Shown: positions 30,101 through 39,799 of the stretch, one piece after another
How the letters are laid out: every line of letters begins with the position of its first letter
Numbering within the stretch: the stretch's first letter is position 1
Source of the DNA: Rhodeus uyekii
Lineage: Eukaryota > Chordata > Actinopteri > Cypriniformes > Acheilognathidae
Assembly: GCA_037043235.1 (NCBI GenBank)
Contig: JAWRVZ010000219.1
Coordinates: forward strand, 694,501-758,500
Reading direction: 5' to 3'
DNA: 64,000 nt
Translations under genes and position numbers: made by a program
The notes under the pieces: generated by a model
The model's input: the letters and a program-made list of their open reading frames with translations, nothing else
What the model was told of the DNA's origin: nothing
Databases searched by the model: none

Positions 30101-32538
30101 ATCATGTGATGTTTTTTATAAATTTTATAATTTAATTTTTTCTCCAAGAAAAACAACTAAAACTAATAAAAAGTAAATCAGAGAAAGAAGGTGTGAGTTT
30201 GGAGGATGAAGTTAAAACTCTAGGAGGAACTTTGTTAAATTGACAATAAAAACATGAGGAATGACGTGAATGATGCTTTGAGTCACAAATAATAATATAG
30301 TGATTAATATTAAATGATGAATGTGTTTTCTAGTGTGGATCACAGAGGAGAGATCAGGATTTCAGCAGGACCACGAAAATGTAAGTCCAGAAACAGTTTC
30401 AGTATTTGTTGTTTGTGTGTGTGAATGTGTTTTATTATACTATAATAACACGCACAATATAATAACACAAACACTGTAATAACAAACACACACTACTATA
30501 ACACACAATAACACGCACTATAATAACACACACTAAGGCCACGTCCACACGAAGCTGGTGCATTCCCTATCCGATCATTTTTTTTCCCCTCGTTCTAAAA
30601 AAAAAAAATTCTGTAAACACATCGTCGTCCCAAGAAATATCAGCGTACACACGAAACCACTAAAACCGACTGAAAACGGTTTAGTATATATGCCAGACCA
30701 GTATGGGGCGCTGTAATTCTGCCACTGATATACATTATACAAGGTGAAGAAGACTTTGAGCATGCACCTTGTGCGCTGTATATGAACCAAGAAGACGACG
30801 ACGAAGATGGCAAACGGAAAAACTTCAAGAGTAAGAGTGGAGTCTTTCGTATGGACTGACGACGAAGTCGAACTACTACTTAGTCACACTGGACTACAAG
30901 TCCACTAAGCTCCAAGAAAACGTTGACCGAGTCGTGTCACTCTAAATATTGTGATATAACGGACACGTTTCAGGCCCAGTATCCGAGGGAGCTAACCGAG
31001 AAGGATTTCCCTCACGAGGTCTCAAAAGCCCAAGTCACCGCAAAGTTGAAAAATATCCGCGGCAAATGAATGTTACACACCTACACCACGTCACCCCACA
31101 TCAGCAAACATAATTTTTGTACAGACGTGCACTGCTGCAAGAGGACACAGAGTGACTGCCCTGTTGCACTATATTATTCTTGATTTTATATTGTTTGCAC
31201 TGCACTTCAGTTCTGTGCACGGTTGCACTTTATACAGTTTGACCTGTTTTGTGTAAATAACACAAAACAATTGTAGTTGACATGTTGTATATAGTTATTG
31301 TGTTTTGTGCACTGTTGAACTTATACCTGTTCAATATTACCTGTTTTTTCAGTTCTTTGACATAAATATTTTATTTTTATTTTCCAATAAAAACATGTTA
31401 TTTAATTGTTGCAGTCATTTATTTTCACTAGACATATTCAATACAACACTTTTTTTTATCCTAATCCAAAAATTGTATCCTCTTATCCAAAATTTTCTCC
31501 TGGTTGTCTTCCGTGGTGGATCTAAGAGCGTGTGGCGTATGGTGTTGTTCATTATCGCTTGTTGCTCACCACAATTGCATATAAGCAATAGATTTTGCTG
31601 TAATAAAGCTAGTAGGCTTAGTACCTTCTGCAGCACGAGCACAACCATTTCGTCCGCCATTATTGTTGTTGCTGTTACGTGTGACGCAGCCGACACGTGA
31701 TGTGATGACATCATAGTTTCACAAACTATACGGATTGGCTGTCGTTTTCAGATTTATCCACTTTAGGACCCGGTTTCAAAAAATAGCAGTTTCAGTCTCC
31801 CAAAACGGCGGATCCGTGTGGACGAAACGCCAGTACAATAAAAAAATGTTTAGTTATGCGCGTCTCCGTGTGGACAGGCCCTATAATAACACACACTATA
31901 ATAACAAACACACACATTATAATAACACAGTTTGAGTTGTTATTGTTGTTGTTGTAATGTGTGTTTTGTGTGTTTCAGATACCTGTGATCTCACACTGGA
32001 TCCAAACACAGCACACAATTACCTTGCTCTGTCTGAGGAGAACAGAAAGGTGATGCATGTGGAAGAGAATCAGTCGTATCCTGATCATCCTGACAGATTT
32101 GATGATAATCCTCAGGTTCTGTGTGGAGAGAGTCTGACTGGACGCTGTTACTGGGAGATTGAATGGAGAGGAGATGTTGAAATATCAGTGACTTATAAAG
32201 GAATCGAGAGGAAAGGATGGAGTGACTGTTGGTTTGGACAGAATGATAAATCCTGGAGTCTGATCTGCTCTGATAACAGATTCATTGTTCATCACAATAA
32301 TAATGAAACTGTTGTATCTGGTGTTTCAGGATCCTGTAAGAGAGCAGGAGTGTTTGTGGACGTGTCGTCCGGCTCTCTGTCCTTCTACAGGGTCTCTGAC
32401 ACACACACACTCACACACTTACACACATTCAACACTATATTCACTGACACACTTTATGCTGGATTTAGACTTTATTCGTCAGACTCTTCAGTGTCTCTGT
32501 GTGACATAAAACACACAAAACTGACCAACACACAATAA
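17422..32538 (+). CDS. Fish NLR (FISNA-NACHT-LRR-B30.2), complete gene
   Basis: This is a predicted cytosolic pattern-recognition or regulatory NLR of the large fish-specific NLR-B30.2 family. Exons: 17422-18161, 18453-18509, 19000-19083, 19559-21496, 21905-22078, 23757-23930, 27177-27335, 30334-30380, 31979-32538. Every junction is GT-AG and all phases agree, giving 3933 coding bases and 1310 residues without a stop. Order: repeat-rich N-terminus (1-247), basic exons (247-293), FISNA (about 341-403), NACHT (about 430-605; Walker A GIAGIGKT at 440-447, Walker B LIFDGLDE at about 513-520), helical region, three LRR exons (about 940-1109), linker and B30.2 (about 1125-1310). ISRE-like sites upstream suggest interferon control. 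The start is the ATG of MSLWEEREE, the usual N-terminus of this family. It could also be called NLRC3-like or NLRP12-like, so no symbol is given. Confidence 0.88.
17485..18137 (+). repeat. 75-bp coding tandem repeat, nine units
   Basis: The period is 75 bp, a multiple of three, so copy-number change keeps the frame. Differences among inner units are single bases (for example CTCCGTGATGG against CTCTGTGATGG). Confidence 0.9.
18194..18245. repeat. Tandem palindromic motif in NLR intron
   Basis: CATTACATTTTTGTAATG occurs twice in a row with a third partial copy. Each is a near-perfect hairpin of 6-7 bp arms. Confidence 0.6.
18453..18509 (+). CDS. NLR exon: basic motif SRKRKR
   Basis: This 57-nt exon encodes IFSRKRKRAASPLQPPEPL, with acceptor TTTCTCAG and donor GTGAGT. 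The RKRKR cluster could act as a nuclear localisation or phosphate-binding patch. It is duplicated together with its flanking introns by the next exon. Confidence 0.8.
19000..19083 (+). CDS. NLR exon: second copy of basic motif
   Basis: This 84-nt exon encodes IFSRKRKRAASPLQPPDL then SNEAATFDPL. Its first 50 bases are identical to exon 18453-18509, and the introns on both sides are also alike, so a segment of about 540 bp was tandemly duplicated. Splice sites are intact and phase is unchanged, so both copies can be used. Confidence 0.8.
19559..21496 (+). CDS. NLR exon: FISNA and NACHT domains
   Basis: This single 1938-nt exon begins after CTTTTCAG and ends before GTAAGT. FISNA covers about LQRVKHQHKTSMKNKYESLF to about 60 residues on. 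NACHT follows with Walker A GIAGIGKTVSVQKF, Walker B VVLIFDGLDE, sensor-1-type WITTRPAA and the FNDPQKEEYFRKR segment, then the winged-helix and helical domains, with SFVHLSFQEFFAALYVF as the last family landmark. All expected ATP-binding motifs are present, so nucleotide-driven oligomerisation is plausible. Confidence 0.92.
21905..22078 (+). CDS. NLR exon: LRR 1
   Basis: The exon is 174 nt (58 codons), the standard LRR exon length in fish NLRs. It contains SPLRELDLSNNDLQDSGVKL, the ribonuclease-inhibitor type repeat LxxLxLxxN. Acceptor TATTTTCAG, donor GTTTGTC; phase matches the neighbours. Confidence 0.88.
22079..23756. other. NLR intron between LRR 1 and LRR 2
   Basis: The intron is AT-rich. 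A stretch at 22555-22880 (CT-rich, TGTTTG runs) reads like an LTR-type fragment, but no ends were found. No further LRR exon was seen. Confidence 0.4.
23757..23930 (+). CDS. NLR exon: LRR 2
   Basis: The exon is again 174 nt, encoding SHLRELDLSNNDLRDSGVKL in the middle. The acceptor is TTGTTATAG. Read beyond the donor (GTTTGG), the frame continues 15-20 codons, but splicing at 23931 matches the other LRR exons. Confidence 0.85.
23931..26889. other. NLR intron between LRR 2 and LRR 3
   Basis: The intron is long and repeat-bearing. Purine-rich stretches at 24820-25030, 25960-26060 and 26390-26560 resemble antisense LTR or 3'-end fragments but lack clear ends. I looked for the LRR signature 'ctgagagaactggatctgag' phrase and found none between the two exons. 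Confidence 0.4.
26890..27062 (+). mobile_element. L2-like LINE/SINE 3' tail fragment
   Basis: The TTAACACTTA section, then TGTAAAGCTGCTTTGAAACA and AAAAGCGCTATATAAATAAA, then (GACTT)n, match in reverse the 3' end of the LINE at 33075-33240. It is a severely 5'-truncated insertion just before the LRR 3 exon. Confidence 0.7.
27177..27335 (+). CDS. NLR exon: LRR 3 (terminal)
   Basis: The exon is 159 nt, starting LSGCMVTEEGCSAL and containing SHLRELDLSYNHPGDSGVKL, then LNTLTHLDKL before the donor GTATGT. The shorter form with HLDKL is the usual last LRR in this family. Three LRR exons is a short set, so loss of others is possible. Confidence 0.85.
27909..28743 (+). mobile_element. Tigger/pogo-like DNA transposon, internally deleted
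   Basis: Terminal inverted repeats are CAGTAATACCTCGAGATAC and its complement at 28725-28743 with one mismatch, flanked by TA on both sides (27907-27908 and 28744-28745), the Tc1/mariner-type target. Length is 835 bp. The interior retains both ends of a transposase gene fused in frame (28134-28343). Confidence 0.88.
28134..28343 (+). pseudogene. Deleted Tigger transposase, N- and C-terminal remnants fused
   Basis: The 69-codon frame starts MSYKKVSGKDGSEKKKRMMT and runs into MEMKHEIDDKYGRAARVSD, the start of the CENP-B-type helix-turn-helix seen in Tigger transposases. It then jumps to EELSTEELIELQQVL, like the acidic C-terminal part. The DDE catalytic region is gone. A GGCGCGCC site lies near the joint (28229). 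It might be translated as a small DNA-binding-like peptide, but the helix-turn-helix is incomplete. Confidence 0.65.
29728..30066. repeat. (GATG)n/(GATA)n compound microsatellite
   Basis: Tetranucleotide units GATG and GATA are interspersed with A-runs and a (TA)n stretch at 29823-29840. It lies in the NLR intron before the linker exon. Open frames on the minus strand through it are repeat artefacts. Confidence 0.9.
30334..30380 (+). CDS. NLR exon: 47-nt linker before B30.2
   Basis: The exon encodes VDHRGEIRISAGPRK, with acceptor GTTTTCTAG and donor GTAAGT. It is nearly the same as 6634-6680. Confidence 0.85.
30381..30536. repeat. (ATAATAACACACACTA)n-like imperfect repeat
   Basis: Imperfect ACACA/TAATAA units lie on both sides of the transposon (30420-30536 and 31881-31935), showing that the element landed inside the array. 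Confidence 0.7.
30537..31880 (+). mobile_element. PIF/Harbinger-like DNA transposon (non-autonomous)
   Basis: Ends are GGCCACGTCCACACG at the left and the complement of GGCCTGTCCACACGG at the right, with CTA at both flanks (30533-30535 and 31881-31883). The interior from 30808 begins MANGKTSRVRVESFVWTDDE, like the Myb/SANT or MADF-like partner protein of Harbinger elements, but frameshifts and stops soon break it. No transposase is present. Confidence 0.55.
31979..32538 (+). CDS. NLR exon: B30.2 (PRY-SPRY) and stop
   Basis: The exon follows GTGTTTCAG. It encodes CDLTLDPNTAHNYLALSEEN (PRY) then CYWEIEWRGDVEIS, NDKSWSLICSDN and GVFVDVSSGSLSFYRV (SPRY) and ends at TAA. The domain is full length. 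The near-copy at 6749-7299 differs mostly in the variable loops around residues 95-125 of the domain, which usually form the ligand face. Confidence 0.9.
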
Positions 32539-32714
32539 CACACACAAATAAGAGTTAAAGTCATCAAAGATTTTCACTCCAAAATCAAAGTGAAAAATAA
32601 GAAATTATATTTTTCTATTAATATTGTGAAATATTATTACAACATAAAATAACTGTTTTCTATGTGAATATATAAAATATAATGTATTCCTGTGATCAAA
32701 TATTGTAGTAAATT

Positions 32715-32720
32715 AATAAA
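32715..32720 (+). terminator. Polyadenylation signal AATAAA
   Basis: The hexamer is 177 bp after the NLR stop codon, in TTAATAAAGTT. Confidence 0.5.
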
Positions 32721-32855
32721 GTTATAAATACACTTTTGAACTGCTGAACTATAAACTATGACTAATAATTCATTATCAACAATAAATTCACTAAATGATT
32801 TAGACTTTATTCTTATAACGTCTTCAGTGTTTCAGTTAAACACAATAACAAACAC

Positions 32856-33005
32856 ACATTACATTTATTCATTTGGCAGACGCTTTATCCAAAGCGACTT
32901 ACATTGCATTCAAGGAAACACATTGAATCAGTTTTTGCTTTCCCTGGGATCGAACCCATGAACTTGTTGCAAGTACCAATGCTCTACTGATTGAGCTGCA
33001 GGAAA
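32856..33005 (-). mobile_element. tRNA-derived SINE (V-SINE-like)
   Basis: Read on the minus strand, the head has an A box (CAGCTCAATCAGTAGAGCAT) and a B box (GGGTTCGATCCCAGGG) of tRNA type. The tail GTAAGTCGCTTTGGATAAAG, then GCGTCTGCCAAATGAATAAA, is the conserved V-SINE-type 3' region. Short and nearly full length. Confidence 0.8.
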
Positions 33006-33613
33006 GCTATATCACACACTCACATACCATAATAACTCTCACACACTATAACACACAAATAAGAGTAAAATTCAAGTAAAGTCACCTTTACTTATATAGC
33101 GCTTTTTACAATACAGATTGTTTCAAAGCAGCTTTACAGTGGTCACATGAAAACATTTTAAACAAAGTTTGTTTGGCTGAACGGCAGCCTTAAAAGAGCA
33201 GGCGGATTAATACAATTGATGAATATTAAGTGTTAAGTTATGATTATTAATCGATTTGTTTGATTATTATATTGATAATTCAAGTCTAATATTTAAGTCT
33301 AATTTGGAGATGGGTTCATGATCTACACAGGGGAGGGTTTAGTAGAGTCTCGGTCTCCGCAGACACTTCAGGGCAGTGCTGTGCTCGTGTCCAGGTGCAG
33401 GTCCTTCATCTGATCTGGATACGGCCTGGATATCAGTGTAGATGCCATTCTTCTTCTGATGTATTGAGTACATCAGATGTTATGGGAATGTTCCCGGTTC
33501 CAGCTGACCTAAATTATGCAGCCTAACAATCATTTTACATGATTTGGATTAAAAATGTATGTATAATGTGTTATGTGTATGCCAGGTTGAAGAGATGTGT
33601 TTTTAGTCTAGAT

Positions 33614-34981
33614 TTAAAGTGTGTCTGCTTCCCGAACTGTATTAGGAAGACTGTTCCAGAGTTTGGGAGCTAAATAGGAAAAGGATCGACCGCCAGCAGT
33701 TGACTTTGATATTCTAGGTATTATAAGCTGGTCAGTATTTTGGGATCGCAATAGACGTGAAGGACTATAATGTGTTAAGAGATCGCTCAAGTACTGTGGA
33801 GCTAAACCATTTAATGCTTTGCAAGTAATTAGCAAGATTTTAAAATGTATTCGGTGATTAATATGAAGCCAGAGCAGGTTTGACAGAACTGGGCTAATAT
33901 GCTCATACTTCCTGGTTCTAGTAAGAACTCGAGCTGCTGCGTTTTGGACCAGCTGGAATTTGTTTATTAAGCGTGCAGGGCAACCACCTAGTAAAGCATT
34001 ACAATAATCTAGCCTTGAACTCATGAACGCATGAACTAACTTTTCCGCATTTGTCTTAGATAGCATATGTCGCAATTTAGATATATTTTTAAGATGGAAG
34101 AATGCCGTTTTACAGATGCTAGAAACATGGCTTTCAAATGAAAGATTGGTATCAAAGAGCACACCCAGATTTCTAACTGACGACGAAGACTTGACAGAGC
34201 AGCCATCGAGTGTTAAGCAGTAGTCTAGATTATTACGTGCAGAACTTTTTGGTTTAATAATTAGAATCTCTGTTTTTTCAGAATTAAGCAGTAGAAAGGT
34301 ATTAGTCATCAAATTTTTTATATCAGTTATGCATTCTGTTAATTTAGTGAATTGGTACGTTTCATCAGGATGAGAAGAAATATAGAGCTGGGTATCATCG
34401 GCGTAACAGTGAAAGCTAATGCCATGCTTCCTAATAATTGCACCCAAAGGAAGCATGTACAGGGTGAAAAGCAATGGTCCTAGTACTGAACCTTGAGGAA
34501 CTCCATACTGAACCCGTGATCGATATGACATCTCCTCATTTACTGCTACAAACTGATAACGGTCAGATGAGTACGATTTGAACCAGGCTAATGCAACTCC
34601 ACTAATGCCAACATAGTTTTCAAGTCTATTTAGAAGGATTTTGTGGTCAATTGTATCAAATGCAGCACTAAGGTCCAGTAACACTAACAGAGAGATACAA
34701 CCACGATCGGATGATAAAAGCAAATCATTTTTAACTCTAATGAGAGCAGTCTCAGTACTATGATATGGTCTAAATCCTGACTGGAAATCCTCGTAGATGC
34801 TGTTTCTTTCTAGAAAGGAACATAGTTGTGAAGGCATTGCCTTTTCTAGAATTTTTGACAAAAAAGGTAGATTTGATATCGGCCTGTAATTAACTAATTC
34901 TGTAGGATCACGTTGTGGTTTTTTAATAAGCGGTTTAATTACGGCTAGTTTAAAGGTTTTTGGTACGTTTCCTAATGACAA
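33614..34981 (-). pseudogene. L2-like LINE reverse transcriptase segment
   Basis: The frame of 455 codons has every RT landmark: NYRPISNLPF, LLVLLDLSAAFDTIDHKILL, YGVPQGSVLGPLLF and CYADDTQLYI (catalytic YADD), then SRLDYCNALLGG and LQLVQNAAARVLTRTRKYEH. The natural ORF2 would continue upstream into the endonuclease, but the frame is lost between 34981 and 35124. The RT itself looks undamaged. Confidence 0.88.
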
Positions 34982-35123
34982 AGATGAATTAACAATGATT
35001 TAATTAACCTATGCCCAACCTATGAATTAACCTATGCCCACAATAACTATGATTTTTGGAAGCATCTCTTTCAGTAGCTTAGTTGGTATTGGGTCTAGCC
35101 TACATGTTGTTAATTTTGATGAT

Positions 35124-36181
35124 TTAACGAGATAATTCTTCCTCCCCAATAGCAATGAAGGAGTGGGATTTTTCTTCAGGTACACTAAAATTTACTGTAT
35201 TTTGTGATATTGTAGTAGACGGTTGCATCGTTATAATTTTCTTTCTAATATTATGAATTTTGCAAGTAAAGAAGTCTATGAAGTCATTACTGCTGTGCTG
35301 TTTTAAAGCATCTGGGGTTGAGGCTTTATTTCTTGTTAATTTAGTCACTGTATCAAATAAATACCTAGGGTTGTATTTGTTTTCTTTTAAGAGGGTAGAA
35401 AAGTAAGTAGATCTAGCTGATCTTAAGGCCTTTCTGAATGCAATAGAGCTGTCTTTCCATGAAATGCGAAAAACCTCAAGCTTAGTTTTTTTCCAGCTCC
35501 ACTCCATTTTTCTGGCTGCTCTCTTGAGGGCCCGGGTGTGCTCGTTGTACCACGGTGTTGGACTATTTTCTTTAATCTTCTTTAAGCGCAACGGAGCAAC
35601 AGTGTCTAAAGTGCTGGAAAAGAGAGAGTTTATAGTTTCTGTTGCAACATCAAGTTCTTCTAGGCTATCTGGGATGTTAAGTAGATGAAACTGATCAGGA
35701 AGATTATTTATAAAGCTATTTTTTGTGTTAGGAGTGATATTTCTACTATATTTATAACAGGGAGTTAGTTTTTCTACTTTGGCTAATGGTAATCTACACG
35801 CCACTAAGTAATGATCTGAGATGTCATCGCTCTGCTGCAGAATTTGAACAGGATCAACATTGAGCCCATGCGACAATATTAGATCTAAAGTATGATTACG
35901 AGAATGAGTGGGTCCTGATACATGTTCTGTACCTCCAATAGAGTTTAAGATGTCTCTAAATGCCAATCCCAATGCGTCTTTATATTAAAATCACCGACAA
36001 TTATGACTTTATCTGCAGTCATTACTAAGTCTGAGAGAAAATCAGCAAATTCTTTGATAAAGTCTGTATGGTGCCCTGGTGGCCTGTATAGAATATCCAG
36101 CACAAAAGTTAAACAGGAATTATTACTTGCACTAGATAATTTTACATTAAGGACCATCACTTCAAAAGAATTATATTTCAA
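35124..36181 (-). pseudogene. L2-like LINE endonuclease, two frames
   Basis: Two overlapping frames (36181-35945 and 35972-35124) together give the APE-type endonuclease without its N-terminus: YRPPGHHTDFIKEF, IIVGDFNI, then THSRNHTLDLILSHGL and SDHYLVACRL (the catalytic SDH). The frameshift falls right after GDFNI. The first catalytic Asn and Glu motifs are absent, so the copy cannot nick DNA. Confidence 0.82.
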
Positions 36182-36190
36182 ATTAGACCT

Positions 36191-37330
36191 TTGAGCAGTA
36201 CTGGTCGCAATATTCTGTCGATGAATAAACCGAGTTTCTTCCAGCGGATTCCAGTTTCTTCCAGAAACAGACTTTCCGCCGAAACATCCCTCACTGCATC
36301 AGACAGGGATTGGGTGTCGTCGGAGTGCCTCGATTCTGAGGGCTCTCTAGACCTCCAGGAGGAACTAGTCAGGGTCCTCAAGAGGGCCATTAGAGAGCTG
36401 GACCTGGACTTGAGTGCCCCGCAGGAGCCCGCAAGAGGTAAGCTGGACTCCTGGTTCCTCCAGCCCAGCCGCCAGCAAGCTGGATCTAGGAGGGGATCCC
36501 CCTTTTTTCCAGAGGTGCTTGAGCACATGATGAGGTCGTGGTCGGCGCCTCAGTCGGCACAGGCTCTCTCATTACCGCGTGCCATGTTTTCGCACAGGGA
36601 TAGTGCGGAAGCCTGGGGTTATGTGCGAGTGCCACCTGTAGAGGAAGCTATGGTGGCGCACCTATGCCCTTCCTCTACCAAGCTGAGAGGAAGTCTGGGG
36701 CTGCCGTCAAAGCCGTGCAGGTTCACGCCGCACCAGGCAGAGAAAGCCTACACCTCGGCCGGTGATGCCGCTTCCACGCTCCACTCGATGGCGGTGCTGC
36801 AGGTGTTTCAAGCGTAACTGCTGCAATCCCTGGATGCGGAGGACGTGAGGGACCTGAGAGCAGTATCAGATTTTGCTCTCATGGCCACCAAGCGGTCCGC
36901 GCATCGGCCGCTCTATGGGGTTCATAGTGGTTCTCCTGAGGCATCTGTGGCTGACTCTGGCAGACCTAAAGGACTCGGACCGAAAAATGCTCCTCAACGC
37001 CCCAAATGCTACCGCTGGCCTCTTTGGCGGCGCCGTTGAGTCGGTCATAAAAAATAATTTCTTAGGCACAAAAGCGTGCAAAAGAGATGAGCCACGTCAT
37101 ACCGAGGCGTGCGTACCAGCAGCCCTCAAGAGCGCGGTCTGCGTTGGCGCCGCGCCTCCCCCACAGATCGGTGATACAGCAGTTGGTGGCTGCGGCTCCG
37201 GCAACTTCTCGTCCGAAGCCGGATGTCCGTCGCAAACAATGGCCGAGACCCGGGAAGAGCCGTCACGGACCCAGGGGGGGCTCCCGTCGTGACGGCGCAC
37301 CGCCTCCCACAAGCAAGCCATCTTCCTGAC
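36191..37330 (+). pseudogene. DIRS1-like gag, interrupted
   Basis: A first frame runs to TAA at 36816. Landmarks PSKPCRFTPHQAEKAYTSAG, then DAASTLHSMAVLQVFQA, are typical of DIRS gag. The frame continues after the stop as LLQSLDAEDVRDL and shifts near 36897 into SMGFIVVLLRHLWLTLADL. At least one nonsense and one frameshift mutation are present. The far end is a basic, proline-rich tail. Confidence 0.75.
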
Positions 37331-37499
37331 GGTCCCGTCAAGAGGAAGAGAGAGCTTGTTATGTCCCCTCTGTTTGTACGGGCGACGATTGCAATGTGTT
37401 GAACCCTGTTTATGTGGAACCAGTAATAAAAACAAATGCTTGTTCATAAAAAGAGTTGTTTCTTCCTCATTCTGTCAGTGTTGTGTCGCTTTCCCTGCC

Positions 37500-37960
37500 T
37501 GGTTGGTTGCTGGTTCAGCAGTGTTATTCTCTTCAGTTCAGACACAGACCGCCCCGTTTCAATGGTGTGGTCCCGTCTCTGGCGCTCCCTCAGAGCGCAC
37601 CTGTTCTGAGACAGGTTCACAGTCTGCTCGCGAAAGGAGCGATAGAGCACGTCCCTCCAAGCGAGCTAGAGAGCGGATTCTACTATTCTGGAGAGATGGA
37701 GGACTCCGTCCGATTCTGGATCTGAGACCCATCAACTGAGCGCTCCACAAACGCGCAATCAAAATGCTGAAGCAGATACTGGTTAGCGTCCGTCCATATT
37801 TTCATATTCAGATTGCGCCACGCCACAGGCGTTTCCTGAAATTCGCGTTCTAGGGCTCAGCATACCAGTATGCAGTGCTCCCGTTCGGGCTGGCATTGGC
37901 ACCTCGCACGTTTTCAAAATGTGTGGATGCAGCACTTTCCCCCCTCAGAGCGAGCAGAGT
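37500..37960 (+). pseudogene. DIRS1-like reverse transcriptase, partial
   Basis: Conceptual translation across frames gives LLAKGAIEHVPPSELESGFY, LDLRPIN, then HIQIAPRHRRFLKFAF and LPFGLALAPRTFSKCVDAA-like text (37880-37930). About 20 codons are lost between RPIN and HIQIA, and everything from the catalytic aspartates through RNase H is missing. Confidence 0.65.
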
Positions 37961-38912
37961 GCGCATTCTCCACGAGACGCCTTTATTCTCTGAAATGGAG
38001 AGTGTTTGTGAAATTGTGCAATGAGTGCAATATCGACTTGGTGAGCTGTCCCGTGTCAGATGTGTTACGGTTTTTACGGTTGGATTAGAGGGAGTCTCCC
38101 GTCTACTCTAAAGGTCTATGTGACCGCTGTCGCCTCGTTTCGTTCCCTGGATGACGGGCAATCGATCGGGAGGCAGCCACTGATGGTCAGAGGGGCGAGG
38201 AGGTTACACCACCCACGCCCCCCATCGGTTCCGCCGTGGGATTTGGCACTGGTTCCGAGAGCTCGCTCTCTGCCACCGTTGGAGCCCTTGGAATCAGTCG
38301 CTGAAGGCGCTTTCGCAGAAAACTGCGCTGATCCTCACTCTGGCATCGGCTAAGCGCATTGGGGACTTGCGCGCATTCTCAGTGAGTGACGATTGTATTC
38401 GTTTCAGGCCCGGAGACTGTAGTGTTACTCTCTGGCCGAGACCTGGCTTCGTGCCAAAATCACTCTCTACTCCATTTAAAGCGCAAGTAGTTTCTCTGCT
38501 CGCTTTGTCTTCAGAGCCGTCAACCTCACAGGACGTTGGGGCTCAGAGGGCTGTCTGCCCCATCAGGGCTTTTCGGCTTTACTTGGACCAATCCACCACA
38601 TTCCGACAGTCGGACCATCTCTTTGTGTGCTATGGTGGCGGTACTAGGGGAAATGCTGTCTCTAAACAGAGACTTTCTCACTGGATAGTGGACACTATTG
38701 CTTTGGCTTATGCGAACCAGGGACAGGAATGCCCCCTCAACATCAGAGCTCACTCGACGAGGGCTATTGCCTCATCGTGGGCCTGGTCTAGAGGTACGTC
38801 AATACAGGATATCTGTTTTGCTGCTGGCTGGTCTTCTCAGAACACCTTCGCCAGGTTTTATAAGCTGGATGTTCCATTTTTGGCTTCTCAAGTGCTTTCG
38901 GTGAGTAATTGA
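37961..38912 (+). pseudogene. DIRS1-like tyrosine recombinase
   Basis: Pieces in three frames (to 38088, 38060-38353, 38367-38912) show the N-terminal SAM-like domain (RRLYSLKWRVFVKLCNECNI), then the catalytic domain. HSTRAIASSWAW gives the HxxR box and FARFYKLDV the nucleophile Tyr. The first catalytic Arg would fall near IGDLRAFSV at the frame change about 38355. Two frameshifts make it non-functional as read. Confidence 0.78.
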
Positions 38913-39415
38913 ATCAATTATTCCTGGGATATTGCTACTTTTCTCAAAATACAGTTGTTACTGCTTTTGCTGTTGACGCTGGGGTTTCTGTACAGTAGTT
39001 TGTGCTTATGTGCTCACTGTCTCCGCTTTGCCGTTGACGCTATGCTCTCACATTAGTTGTGCTCTCTGAATGGTCGTGTCTGCCCTATAATAGTGCAGCC
39101 CACTATTTTTTATGCTTCTGATATGGAAATTTTGGTAGGCTTCAGCTACTGATTTCATTGGTTTAGCTGCACCTATCAATAGTGAGCACACCGGGTGGCG
39201 TTGCCATTGGTTGAGCTGTGTGCCTCTTTGCTGTGATTGGTGTATGATTCCCTGTATCAGACTGGTCTACGTCTCGCTCACGATGGGATTAAACACCGTT
39301 CCCAAATGCATTTTTTTGCACAGTCTCGTTCCCGCTCTCGAAAGGGAACGTCTCCAGTTACTATCTTAACCTCCGTTCCCTGAGAGACGGGAACGAAACG
39401 GTGTTGTTAGCGTTT

Positions 39416-39600
39416 TAGTAAATTTAGTTTGAATAATTTTTTACTTATTTTATTTTTTAAGTTAGTTGCAAAGACAGTACTACCAATTTTCTAGTGTAAT
39501 ACAAAAAAATAAATCTTTTTGGCTTAAGTTAAAAGCTAAAGCTACTGAAACCCTGGTTGAAGGTCCTGTTCTGCACATACGGTTCAGCGGATCTCCCTGA
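39416..39600. other. AT-rich spacer
   Basis: No feature was recognised between the DIRS end and the RS-rich relic. Confidence 0.4.
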
Positions 39601-39629
39601 TTAACGTTGTTCTGATGGACACAGGAGCG

Positions 39630-39799
39630 ACTGAGAGAGGAGGCGCAGCCGGGAACGCTCGGACAGGAAGCGCCGCTCTCGGAGCAGGGAGAGGAGGAGA
39701 TCCCGCAGCTCTGAACGCAAGAGCCACCGGCACCCCAGCAGAGACAGAGACAAGGACAGAGGAGACAGAGACAAGGACAAATCCTCTGAGGACAAAGGT
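39630..39799 (+). pseudogene. RS-repeat exon-like relic
   Basis: In the frame after a TGA at 39630-39632, the sequence reads RRRSRERSDRKRRSRSRERR, then RSRSSERKSHRHPSRDRDKD-like Arg-Ser and Arg-Asp repeats, to SSEDK just before GGTCTG. This is the composition of RS domains of splicing factors. An acceptor-like CACAG lies at 39624 but enters a frame with the TGA, so the exon seems broken or alternatively framed. A short conserved-looking piece at 45811 (KKESTELRRNKLGEK) after TCTTCCAG could be a following exon, though phases do not fit cleanly. The parent gene is not identified. Confidence 0.35.

Larger units (their letters stand above)
33075..36181 (-). mobile_element. L2-like LINE, 5'-truncated and frameshifted
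   Basis: Read on the minus strand: partial endonuclease (36181-35945), endonuclease C-part and linker (35972-35124), RT and C-terminal domain (34981-33614), 3' UTR with the hairpin-like tail GTAAAGCTGCTTTGAAACAA and (GACTT)n. Breaks lie near 35960 and 34981-35124, the latter with a small local repeat (AACCTATGCCCA). At its 5' side it meets the DIRS1-like element at about 36185. Confidence 0.88.
36185..39415 (+). mobile_element. DIRS1-like tyrosine-recombinase retrotransposon, decayed
   Basis: The order is gag-like, partial RT, tyrosine recombinase, on one strand and more GC-rich than its neighbours. The right end has an inverted pair (CGTTCCCGCTCTCGAAAGGGAACG near 39328, then CGTTCCCTGAGAGACGGGAACG at 39374), as DIRS ends do. 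There are nonsense and frameshift changes in gag and a large loss in RT-RNase H. No protease or integrase of the DDE type, as expected for DIRS. Confidence 0.85.

Noticed and set aside
32930..33005. tRNA gene on the minus strand
   Set aside because: A and B boxes are present but no cloverleaf with matching acceptor stem can be drawn, and a V-SINE tail follows.
36178..36528. A 116-codon minus-strand frame
   Set aside because: It is antisense to the DIRS gag frame, which has the recognisable motifs.
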